NCBI GenBank assembly: GCA_965658765.1
Contig: CBFHTO010000129.1
Span: forward strand, 1 to 5,510
Reading direction: 5' to 3'
Length of the DNA: 5,510 bases
Source of the DNA: Glaciecola sp965658765
Lineage (GTDB): Bacteria; Pseudomonadota; Gammaproteobacteria; Enterobacterales; Alteromonadaceae
In this document: positions 1-5,510 of the stretch, in pieces
Layout: each line of letters opens with the position of its first letter
Numbering within the stretch: the first letter of the stretch is position 1
Notes under the pieces: generated by a model
The model's database searches: none
Told to the model about the DNA's origin: nothing
Seen by the model: only the letters and a program-made list of their open reading frames with translations
Made by a program: the position numbers and the translations under genes

Positions 1-1891
1 GGTCTCTATTGGGTAATTGTCCGGCACACAACACCACATGTTCAACATCCAATACCTGCACATTGCCATCGATAGAAATATGCAGGCCACTATCATCAAT
101 TTTATGATATTGAACACCGGCAATCATGCTTACGTTCTTATTTTTTAGACTTGCACGGTGGATCCAGCCTGTGGTTTTCCCTAATGTAGCTCCCACTCGG
201 CTCGCTTTGCGCTGCAGTAGATAAAGAGTTCTTGGACTGGGACTTGGTTTAGCTTCTGTTAGGCCACCTTGTTTACTGTTACTGAGGTCTATTCCCCATT
301 CTTGACTGAATAACGACTTATTAAGACTAGCTGCTTCTCCTTCATGGCTTAAATATTCTGCTACGTCAAAACCTATACCGCCGGCTCCGATAATAGCAAC
401 AGTCTTACCCACAGTGACTTTACGAGTCAGTACGTCTACATAACTAATGACTTTAGAATGTTCAATCCCTTCTATTTCTGGGGTGCGAGGTTTTATGCCA
501 CAAGCAATCACAAGTTCATCAAAATCAGTTAGCATGGCAGGAGTTGCGATACAATTTAACCGAATATCAACGTCATATTTGTTGAGTTGCTTGCTAAAAT
601 AACGCAGCGTTTCATAAAATTCTTCCTTGCCTGGGATTTGTTTTGCGAGATTGAACTGTCCACCAATAGTCGGACATTGGTCAAATAAACTCACCTGATG
701 GCCACGTTGTGCCGCATATGTTGCGAAAGATAAGCCAGCAGGTCCTGCGCCAATAACTGCAATACGTTTAGGTGTTGATACTGACGTAAAATTGAGTAGT
801 GTTTCATTAGCCGCTCTGGGGTTAACTAAGCAAGATGAAATTTTGTGCTCAAAAGTATGATCAAGGCAAGCTTGATTGCAGGCTATACATGTATTGATAT
901 CGTCACTATTGTTATTTTGAGCTTTGCTCATAAATAAAGGATCTGCGAGAAAAGGTCGAGCCATTGAGACCATGTCAGCGCAGTCATCTTCCAAAAGTTG
1001 CTCTGCGACTTCAGGTGTATTAATCCGATTGCTTGTAATAACAGGAATATTTACATGAGCTTTTACTTTTTTGGATACGCTTGAAAAAAGTGCTCGGGGC
1101 ACCGAGGTAGCGATTGTAGGGACGCGAGACTCGTGCCATCCTATGCCTGAATTGATGATATTTGCTCCTGCTTTTTCGACTTCTTTAGCCAACAGTAAGA
1201 CTTCGTCCTGAGAACTTCCTCCCTCGACTAAATCGAGCATAGACAAGCGATAAATAAGAATAAACTCGTCACCAACGGCTGCTCTTATTTGCCGTATAAT
1301 ACTGAGCGGTAAACGAATACGGTTTTTATAGTCACCACCCCAATGGTCTTCCCGTTGGTTGGTTCGTTTCACTATAAATTGGTTGATGAAATAGCCTTCA
1401 GAGCCCATTATTTCAACGCCATCATAACCCGCTTGCTTGGCTAGGCGAGCACAGCGAACGAAGTCTTCTATTTGTTTATCGACCTCTAAGGTTGACAGTT
1501 CTCGTGGTATGAAAGGACTAATTGGCGCTTGTATTGCACTGGGAGCGACTAGATTTTCATTATAGGCATATCTTCCTGCATGCAAAATTTGCATACATAT
1601 TTTACCGCCTGCTTGATGCACCGCTTTTGTTACAATTTTATGCTGCTCTACATCTTCTTGACTCATCATAACTGCAGCGCCTTTTGCGACAGCACCCTCA
1701 TAATTTGGCCCAATTCCACCTGTCACTATCAGGCCGACGTCACCTTTAACACGTTCTGTATAAAACGCCGCCATGCGCTCAAAGCCATTCTCTGTTTCTT
1801 CTAGGTTGGTATGCATCGAACCCATAACGCTTCGATTTTTTAATACTGTAAATCCGAGATCTAGCGTAGACATTAATTTTGGAAATAGCAT
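1..1891 (-). CDS. fadH: 2,4-dienoyl-CoA reductase (NADPH), FadH; 3' end cut by window edge
   Basis: FadH reduces 2,4-dienoyl-CoA to enoyl-CoA with NADPH, letting beta-oxidation handle unsaturated fatty acids with even-position double bonds; it is a soluble FMN, FAD and 4Fe-4S enzyme. The 630 residues present begin MLFPKLMSTLDLGF and follow E. coli FadH (672 residues, from memory) closely, so about 40 C-terminal residues lie outside the window. The N-terminal Old Yellow Enzyme-like barrel spans about 1-330. Tyr167 (GSEGY) and His253 (GWHE) match the known catalytic Tyr166 and His252. The cluster cysteines are C335, C338, C342 and C354 (CxxC-x3-C-x11-C). A GAGPAG FAD motif is at 381-386 and GAGGIG for NADPH at about 502-507. 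The start at 1891 has a good ribosome site and matches the E. coli N-terminus. It is divergent from the Crp/Fnr-type gene. No frameshift or missing key residue is seen. Confidence 0.96.
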   Translation of the reverse strand, partial: MLFPKLMSTLDLGFTVLKNRSVMGSMHTNLEETENGFERMAAFYTERVKGDVGLIVTGGIGPNYEGAVAKGAAVMMSQEDVEQHKIVTKAVHQAGGKICMQILHAGRYAYNENLVAPSAIQAPISPFIPRELSTLEVDKQIEDFVRCARLAKQAGYDGVEIMGSEGYFINQFIVKRTNQREDHWGGDYKNRIRLPLSIIRQIRAAVGDEFILIYRLSMLDLVEGGSSQDEVLLLAKEVEKAGANIINSGIGWHESRVPTIATSVPRALFSSVSKKVKAHVNIPVITSNRINTPEVAEQLLEDDCADMVSMARPFLADPLFMSKAQNNNSDDINTCIACNQACLDHTFEHKISSCLVNPRAANETLLNFTSVSTPKRIAVIGAGPAGLSFATYAAQRGHQVSLFDQCPTIGGQFNLAKQIPGKEEFYETLRYFSKQLNKYDVDIRLNCIATPAMLTDFDELVIACGIKPRTPEIEGIEHSKVISYVDVLTRKVTVGKTVAIIGAGGIGFDVAEYLSHEGEAASLNKSLFSQEWGIDLSNSKQGGLTEAKPSPSPRTLYLLQRKASRVGATLGKTTGWIHRASLKNKNVSMIAGVQYHKIDDSGLHISIDGNVQVLDVEHVVLCAGQLPNRD

Positions 1892-1895
1892 TTTA

Positions 1896-1902
1896 TTCCT
1901 TA
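1896..1902 (-). promoter_or_regulatory. Ribosome binding site of fadH
   Basis: Read on the minus strand the bases are TAAGGAA, followed by four bases and then the ATG at 1891-1889. This is a strong Shine-Dalgarno match and supports that ATG over the internal Met7. Confidence 0.75.
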
Positions 1903-1903
1903 C

Positions 1904-1935
1904 CTATTTTATCAACTATGAAATTCACAAAATAG
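1904..1935. repeat. Inverted repeat CTATTTT-N18-AAAATAG in the fadH leader/promoter
   Basis: Seven-base arms CTATTTT (1904-1910) and AAAATAG (1929-1935) are perfect complements separated by 18 bases. A shorter TGAA-A-TTCA symmetry (1919-1927) and a single TTCACA half-site (1924-1929) lie in the spacer. The right arm overlaps the proposed fadH -10 element, so the repeat sits where an operator could act. It is AT-rich and arms of this length can arise by chance; the operator role is inferred. Confidence 0.3.
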
Positions 1936-1958
1936 AGTGTAAGATATTCAAAGGTAAA
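1929..1958 (-). promoter_or_regulatory. Possible sigma-70 promoter of fadH
   Basis: On the minus strand TTTACC (1958-1953, 4 of 6 to TTGACA) is followed after 18 bases by TATTTT (1934-1929, 4 of 6 to TATAAT). It would give a leader of about 30 bases before the ATG at 1891. Both boxes are only moderate and the region is AT-rich, so this is a tentative assignment. Confidence 0.28.
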
Positions 1959-2034
1959 AAAACATACTTAAAGTTCAATTTATTATTTTAATCGTCTCTA
2001 AATACTTTCTAATAGATAGGTCAAGAGAGACAGT

Positions 2035-2038
2035 GGAG
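2035..2038 (+). promoter_or_regulatory. Ribosome binding site of the Crp/Fnr-type gene
   Basis: GGAG lies six bases before the ATG at 2045, which fixes that start. Upstream, TATTAT at 1981-1986 resembles a -10 box (5 of 6) but has no convincing -35 partner. This could mean weak or activator-dependent transcription, or that the promoter is elsewhere in the 153-bp gap. Confidence 0.65.
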
Positions 2039-2044
2039 TAGCAA

Positions 2045-2752
2045 ATGGAAAAAAGTGCAGATATTCAAAAAGCAATAAAGCACAGCCCGTGGTTCAAAGA
2101 TTTGCCTAGTGATGCTATCAATGAGTTAGTAAACGCTGCAAAAGCCAATGCCTACGAGCACCAAACCTATTTGTATCGACTGGGCGAGCAAAGTGACTTT
2201 ATTTACTGCGTATTATCAGGCGCAGTGCGAATAAAAATAAATAGCTTGCTAGGACAAGAGTTTGCTATCACTGATTTCAATATCGGTAGCTGGCTAGGAG
2301 AAGCAGCGCTCACTGAAAAACCTGCGAAAATGTTTGAAGCACAAGTACTCAATTACACTGTGTTGCTGCAAATACCTGCTAATAAGGTGATTGATTTGGC
2401 GCAACGCCACCCTATTATTTATCGCAATTTGTTTTTCGCAGAAAATGACCATACCGTTCACATGAGTGAGTTACTCGGTGGTATGCTTTTTTATCCACTT
2501 AAGGCCCGCCTAGCGGGCAGATTGTTATGGCTAATAAAAGAAAATGGGATAGAACATAAAGAGGGTATTTTGATTGATAAAAAAATATCTCAACAAGAGT
2601 TTGCGAGCCTTACGATGGGGTCACGCCAGCGTATTAACCGCATTCTCAGAGAATGGCAAGACAGCAATATCATTAGTTTAAGTGAGCAGCGTTATGTCGT
2701 TAAGAATAAAGCTGCTTTATATGATGAGTTAGCGCCACTTGCCGACGAGTAA
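2045..2752 (+). CDS. Crp/Fnr-family transcriptional regulator
   Basis: A 235-residue DNA-binding regulator with the usual two-domain plan. A cyclic-nucleotide-binding-like beta-roll covers about residues 15-130, including LGEQSDFIYCVLSGAVRI (46-63). The dimer helix follows, then a C-terminal winged helix-turn-helix at about 180-215. That part (ISQQEFASLT..SRQRINRILREW) aligns with E. coli CRP ITRQEIGQIV..SRETVGRILKML. In the phosphate-binding cassette GEAALTEKPAKMFEAQV (85-101), CRP's cAMP-contacting Arg82-Ser83 are replaced by Met96/Phe97 or Phe97/Glu98, so cAMP is an unlikely ligand. Cys55 is the only cysteine, which rules out an FNR-type iron-sulfur sensor. In the recognition helix CRP Arg180 and Arg185 are kept (Arg194, Arg199) but Glu181 is Gln195, suggesting an altered operator. 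It is divergent from fadH and convergent with the acyl-CoA dehydrogenase gene. The family call is firm; ligand and targets are unknown. Confidence 0.93.
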   Translation: MEKSADIQKAIKHSPWFKDLPSDAINELVNAAKANAYEHQTYLYRLGEQSDFIYCVLSGAVRIKINSLLGQEFAITDFNIGSWLGEAALTEKPAKMFEAQVLNYTVLLQIPANKVIDLAQRHPIIYRNLFFAENDHTVHMSELLGGMLFYPLKARLAGRLLWLIKENGIEHKEGILIDKKISQQEFASLTMGSRQRINRILREWQDSNIISLSEQRYVVKNKAALYDELAPLADE

Positions 2753-2765
2753 GTCTTTATTGGCT

Positions 2766-4577
2766 TTAAAAAGAAAAGTGTTCCTCTTGCAGGGACATAA
2801 TGCTCTCGCTTCCTGACTCGATGCATAAGGCATGAGCTGTGGCTCTTGGCAGAATACGGTCAAAGTAGAACTGCCCTGTGATCAGCTTTGCTTCATAAAA
2901 GGCGCTATCGCTTGGCTGTGTGCTGAGGCAAGTCGTCGCGGTCATCATACTTTTTAGCCAATAAAAGGCTAATGTGACGTAGCCAGAAAACATAATATAG
3001 TCTACTGAGGCTGCACCTATCTCATCAGGTTTATCTTTTACTTTTGAATCAATGTTAAGAGTAAGAGATTCCCACTGTACTAAATATTCGTCTAATCGTT
3101 TTGAATGTGCCTTTAATATCGGGGTACTGAGTATTTTATTTGTAGAAATGGCGCTTAATACTTGGCGTATTTCTGACAAGTAATCTGTTAACAACTGTCC
3201 CTGACTGCCTAGTACCTTGCGGCCAAGCAAATCGAGCGCTTGAATACCAGTTGTACCCTCATAGATACAACAAATTTTGGTGTCTCGTAGTAATTGCTCC
3301 ATGCCCCATTCTTTAATAAACCCATGGCCGCCTAATACTTGAATGCCATGATTGCTTGACTCAACGCCCGTCTCGGTTAAAAAAGCTTTTGCGATAGGGG
3401 TGAGTAGTGCAAGTTTCGCTTCAGCATCTTTCTTTTGTGCTTCATCTGTTGATGCAAAAGTAATATCGACGCTGTGCGCTAGATCAGTAATTAAGGCGCG
3501 ACCGCCTTCAGCAAAACATTTCTGGGTTAACAGCATTTTTCTTACATCAGGGTGGACAATAATAGGGTCGGCGGGTCCGCTAGGATTTTTTACACCGCTC
3601 ATTGAACGCATTTGCAAGCGGTCTTTTGCATAGGCAAGCGCACCTTGGAAAGCAGCTTCAGACGCACTAAGGCCTTCGTTTGCTACACCGATTCTCGCTG
3701 AGTTCATAAAGGTAAACATACAGTTTAGACCACGATTTTCGGGGCCTATTAAATAGCCCTTTGCATTATCGAAATTTATCACACACGTTGCGTTACCGTT
3801 AATCCCCATTTTATGTTCGATAGAGCCACAGTTAACGCCATTTCGATCGGCTTTATTGCCATGTTCGTCAATATTGAATTTTGGTACTAAAAATAAGGAT
3901 ATCCCCTTTGTACCCGCGGGAGCGCCAGACACCCTAGCAATGACCAAGTGCACAATATTATCTGATAAATCATGCTCACCTGCAGAGATGAATATTTTGC
4001 TACCGTTGAGTTTATAAGTACCATCATCGTTTTGTTCTGCTTTTGTTCTTAATAGCCCTAAGTCGGTGCCACAATGTGCTTCGGTTAAGCACATGGTACC
4101 GGTCCATTCTCCGCTGACCAACTTTGGCAAAAAGGTGCTTTTTTGAAAGTTGTTGCCATGGGTCTCTAGTGTGGCCATGCAACCGTGGCTCAAACCAGGA
4201 TACATTGCAAAGCTATGGTTTGCAGAGCAAAGCATTTCTGTAATGGTCGTGGCTAATGAATGGGGTAGGCCTTGCCCGCCAAACTCAGTATTTTGAGATA
4301 ATGTTGGCCATCCGCCATCAATATATTGTTGGTAAGCTTCTTTAAATCCATCGGGGGTAGCAACGTCGCCTTGTTCAAATTTGCATCCTTGCTCATCACC
4401 CGACTGGTTGATGGGCGAGAGTACTTGTTCTGAAAATTTGGCTGCTTCTGTCAAGATTGCTTCCACCATGTCAGGCGTTGCATCCTCATATCCAAGGCGC
4501 TCATAATGTGAATAACAATCCAACATTTCTTGCATTACAAACTTTATGTCACGCAATGGCGCGGTATATTGGGGCAT
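2766..4577 (-). CDS. Acyl-CoA dehydrogenase, FadE5/DmdC-type with C-terminal extension
   Basis: This FAD enzyme makes the first alpha,beta double bond in an acyl-CoA, passing electrons to electron-transfer flavoprotein. At 603 residues it is the usual length for the roughly 600-residue subfamily that includes mycobacterial FadE5, Pseudomonas PA0506/PA0508 and the 3-methylmercaptopropionyl-CoA dehydrogenase DmdC. The N-terminus MPQYTAPLRDIKFVMQEML is the subfamily signature. MCLTEAHCGTDLG (162-174) is the flavin/substrate loop, QVLGGHGFIKEWG (413-425) the second signature, and Glu440 in IYEGTTGIQ is the expected catalytic base. Residues about 460-600 form the extra C-terminal domain. The start at 4577 is chosen because AAGGA precedes it and the conserved N-terminus begins there. 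An in-frame ATG at 4727 would add 50 unconserved residues. Chain-length or DMSP-related specificity cannot be read from sequence, so no symbol is given. Confidence 0.93.
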   Translation of the reverse strand: MPQYTAPLRDIKFVMQEMLDCYSHYERLGYEDATPDMVEAILTEAAKFSEQVLSPINQSGDEQGCKFEQGDVATPDGFKEAYQQYIDGGWPTLSQNTEFGGQGLPHSLATTITEMLCSANHSFAMYPGLSHGCMATLETHGNNFQKSTFLPKLVSGEWTGTMCLTEAHCGTDLGLLRTKAEQNDDGTYKLNGSKIFISAGEHDLSDNIVHLVIARVSGAPAGTKGISLFLVPKFNIDEHGNKADRNGVNCGSIEHKMGINGNATCVINFDNAKGYLIGPENRGLNCMFTFMNSARIGVANEGLSASEAAFQGALAYAKDRLQMRSMSGVKNPSGPADPIIVHPDVRKMLLTQKCFAEGGRALITDLAHSVDITFASTDEAQKKDAEAKLALLTPIAKAFLTETGVESSNHGIQVLGGHGFIKEWGMEQLLRDTKICCIYEGTTGIQALDLLGRKVLGSQGQLLTDYLSEIRQVLSAISTNKILSTPILKAHSKRLDEYLVQWESLTLNIDSKVKDKPDEIGAASVDYIMFSGYVTLAFYWLKSMMTATTCLSTQPSDSAFYEAKLITGQFYFDRILPRATAHALCIESGSESIMSLQEEHFSF

Positions 4578-4585
4578 GCTTTTTA

Positions 4586-4590
4586 TCCTT
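4586..4590 (-). promoter_or_regulatory. Ribosome binding site fixing the acyl-CoA dehydrogenase start
   Basis: On the minus strand AAGGA is followed by eight bases and the ATG at 4577-4575. It supports this start against the longer in-frame alternative at 4727, which has no comparable site. Confidence 0.7.
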
Positions 4591-4602
4591 ATTAACGACA
4601 AA

Positions 4603-4631
4603 TTTTTACTTTGCAGACTGGCATTAAACAA
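4603..4631 (-). promoter_or_regulatory. Possible promoter of the acyl-CoA dehydrogenase gene
   Basis: On the minus strand TTGTTT (4631-4626) and TAAAAA (4608-4603) are separated by 17 bases, matching 3 and 4 of 6 consensus positions. Transcription would begin near 4596, giving a short leader of about 19 bases that still holds the ribosome site. This is a weak match; its spacing is its best argument. Confidence 0.22.
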
Positions 4632-4649
4632 CAAGTGGGGAAATTGTCG

Positions 4650-4665
4650 TGTCACATAAGAGACA
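4650..4665. repeat. Imperfect palindrome TGTC-N8-GACA, left copy
   Basis: TGTC (4650-4653) and GACA (4662-4665) flank eight bases. An overlapping, slightly wider pairing, TTGTC (4644-4648) with GACAA (4662-4666), is also present. The geometry equals that of the palindrome at 4711-4726; the two centres are 61 bp apart. Alone this site would be unremarkable; its value is as a possible partner of the stronger copy. Confidence 0.25.
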
Positions 4666-4670
4666 AGCTT

Positions 4671-4700
4671 TTGAAAATAAGATTTACATCGGCCCAAAAT
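4671..4700 (+). promoter_or_regulatory. Possible promoter of the iron-type alcohol dehydrogenase gene
   Basis: TTGAAA (4671-4676, 5 of 6) is followed after 18 bases by CAAAAT (4695-4700, 4 of 6). Transcription would begin near 4707, inside the palindromes at 4701-4726, a position typical of repressor operators. The assignment is tentative. Confidence 0.25.
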
Positions 4701-4726
4701 CATACTTGTATGTCGCCCGTGCGACA
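4701..4726. repeat. Two abutting inverted repeats, candidate operator or leader hairpin
   Basis: CATAC-TT-GTATG (4701-4712) overlaps by two bases TGTCGC-CCGT-GCGACA (4711-4726), a perfect six-base-arm repeat with a four-base centre. The second ends ten bases before the alcohol dehydrogenase ATG at 4737. It could be a dyad operator for a dimeric regulator or an RNA hairpin in the leader. There is no T-run after it, so it is not a plausible terminator. The symmetry is seen directly; the role is inferred. Confidence 0.4.
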
Positions 4727-4736
4727 AAACTCGGCC

Positions 4737-5510
4737 ATGAACAATGGCACATTAGAGGAAGTGATAGCCAATACAGTAGCAAATCGAGTGAAGCCATTTA
4801 TTTTCAATTCAACGAAACGCATTGTTAGTGAAGCGGGAGCAATTAAGCATCTTTTCGCTTTATGTCATTCGCAGGGAATACAACGTCCTTTAATTGTGAC
4901 GGACAATGGTATTATTTCGTGTGGTTTACTCAACTCGCTCATCCAAAGATTACATAATCCCGCTAGCAACTCTGAACAAGAACAATTTGCAACGAACTCA
5001 CTTCAGGACGTTAAATTCGATGTGTTTGACCAAGTAAACCAAGATCCTGATGAAGAGACCATAATTGCTGCAACTGAATGTGCTAAGCGTTGCAATAGTG
5101 ATGGTGTGATTGGATTTGGTGGTGGCAGTTCGATGGATACCGCGAAACTAGTTTCGGTATTGGCTAACTCTTCTCAAGTACTTCAAGATATATATGGTGA
5201 AGACAAGATTATCGGAAATCGCCTGCCACTTATACTAATACCGACAACGTCTGGCACGGGTTCTGAAGTGACGCCTATCTCAATTGTTACTACGGGCAAA
5301 ACCTCTAAAGCAGGCATTGTTGCAAACCAACTTTTACCTGATGTTGCGATATTAGACGGGCAACTCACGCTAGGCCTACCAAAACATGTGACAAGTGCAA
5401 CAGGCATAGATGCAATGGTCCATGCCATTGAGGCCTATACCAGCAAAATCAAAAAAAATATCTACAGCGACATGTTGGCAATCCAAGCACTCAAGCTATT
5501 GTCACAAAAT
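4737..5510 (+). CDS. Iron-containing (group III) alcohol dehydrogenase; 3' end cut by window edge
   Basis: The frame stays open to the last base, giving 258 residues of a family usually about 380-400 long, so the all-helical domain with the remaining metal histidines lies outside. These enzymes interconvert alcohols and aldehydes with NAD(P)(H) and a divalent metal, usually Fe2+. Residues 128-137 (GGGSSMDTAK) are the dinucleotide-binding motif, 170-178 (TTSGTGSEV) the conserved loop, and Asp225 and His229 (GIDAMVHAIEAY) the first two metal ligands. The stretch at about 72-92 looks like a polar insertion before the usual FD.V..(N)P segment. The start is uncertain: 4737 lacks a Shine-Dalgarno, an in-frame ATG lies at 4710, and GTG codons lie at 4761 and 4788. 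The core fold begins only around residue 19. It is divergent from the acyl-CoA dehydrogenase. The substrate is unknown; fatty alcohols are one guess, and DddB-like 3-hydroxypropionate oxidation is a weaker one. Confidence 0.9.
   Translation, partial: MNNGTLEEVIANTVANRVKPFIFNSTKRIVSEAGAIKHLFALCHSQGIQRPLIVTDNGIISCGLLNSLIQRLHNPASNSEQEQFATNSLQDVKFDVFDQVNQDPDEETIIAATECAKRCNSDGVIGFGGGSSMDTAKLVSVLANSSQVLQDIYGEDKIIGNRLPLILIPTTSGTGSEVTPISIVTTGKTSKAGIVANQLLPDVAILDGQLTLGLPKHVTSATGIDAMVHAIEAYTSKIKKNIYSDMLAIQALKLLSQN

Noticed and set aside
1580..1594. 15-bp palindrome ATGCAAA-A-TTTGCAT
   Set aside because: It lies in conserved fadH coding sequence (MQILHA), and seven-base arms at some loop size are expected by chance in this length.
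1580..1991. Plus-strand open frames at 1580-1804 and 1773-1991
   Set aside because: They run antisense to fadH or into the AT-rich gap, have no recognisable domain, and the opposite strand carries a clear conserved protein.
2504..2518. GCCCGC-CTA-GCGGGC hairpin inside the Crp/Fnr-type gene
   Set aside because: It encodes part of a plausible helix (KARLAGR), has no T-run after it, and six-base arms are expected about once per loop size in 5.5 kb.
2753..2765. Bidirectional terminator between the convergent regulator and acyl-CoA dehydrogenase genes
   Set aside because: The 13-bp gap and its flanks hold only weak four-base symmetries and no GC stem with a T-run; termination may be Rho-dependent or use sites I cannot identify.
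3569..3592. GCGG-GT-CCGC stem followed closely by a T-run on the plus strand
   Set aside because: The stem is only four bases, lies in the middle of a gene on the opposite strand, and terminates nothing identifiable.
3352..3633. Plus-strand open frame of 93 codons
   Set aside because: It lies wholly antisense to the conserved acyl-CoA dehydrogenase and shows no family features.
4578..4727. 50-residue N-terminal extension of the acyl-CoA dehydrogenase from ATG 4727
   Set aside because: The extension does not look like the family, has no ribosome site, and would fill the repeat-rich intergenic region; the subfamily N-terminus and a good ribosome site both point to 4577.
5183..5428. Minus-strand open frame of 81 codons
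   Set aside because: It is antisense to the conserved NAD- and metal-binding part of the alcohol dehydrogenase.
1..5510. CRISPR array, tRNA/rRNA, insertion sequence or prophage signature
   Set aside because: No regularly spaced repeats, cloverleaf-like segment, transposase motif or flanking direct repeats were seen; nearly all the sequence is explained by four conserved metabolic or regulatory genes.

Overview
The window looks like chromosome of a marine-type gammaproteobacterium, probably Alteromonadales (Alteromonas/Glaciecola/Paraglaciecola-like). This rests on a FadH that aligns almost residue for residue with remembered E. coli FadH, the moderately AT-rich composition, and a FadE5/DmdC-type acyl-CoA dehydrogenase common in marine proteobacteria. 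The genus is an inference; no database was searched.

Layout: (1) 1-1891, minus strand: fadH (2,4-dienoyl-CoA reductase), cut at its 3' end by the window edge. (2) 1892-2044: a 153-bp divergent intergenic region. (3) 2045-2752, plus strand: a Crp/Fnr-family regulator that lacks both the cAMP-binding Arg/Ser pair and the FNR cysteines. (4) 2766-4577, minus strand: a 603-residue FAD-dependent acyl-CoA dehydrogenase, convergent with the regulator across only 13 bp. (5) 4578-4736: a second divergent region with several inverted repeats and three copies of TTGTCG/CGACAA. (6) 4737-5510, plus strand: the first 258 residues of an iron-type alcohol dehydrogenase, cut by the right edge.

Taken together this is a lipid or alcohol catabolism neighbourhood. 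An alcohol dehydrogenase could feed aldehydes and then acids into acyl-CoA; the acyl-CoA dehydrogenase does the first beta-oxidation step; FadH removes awkward double bonds of unsaturated chains. The Crp/Fnr-type protein is the obvious candidate local regulator, at least of the divergent fadH. I found no mobile element, CRISPR array, RNA gene or clear terminator. The genes themselves are ordinary families; the less ordinary points are the odd Crp-like ligand pocket beside fatty-acid genes and the repeat-rich region at 4578-4736.
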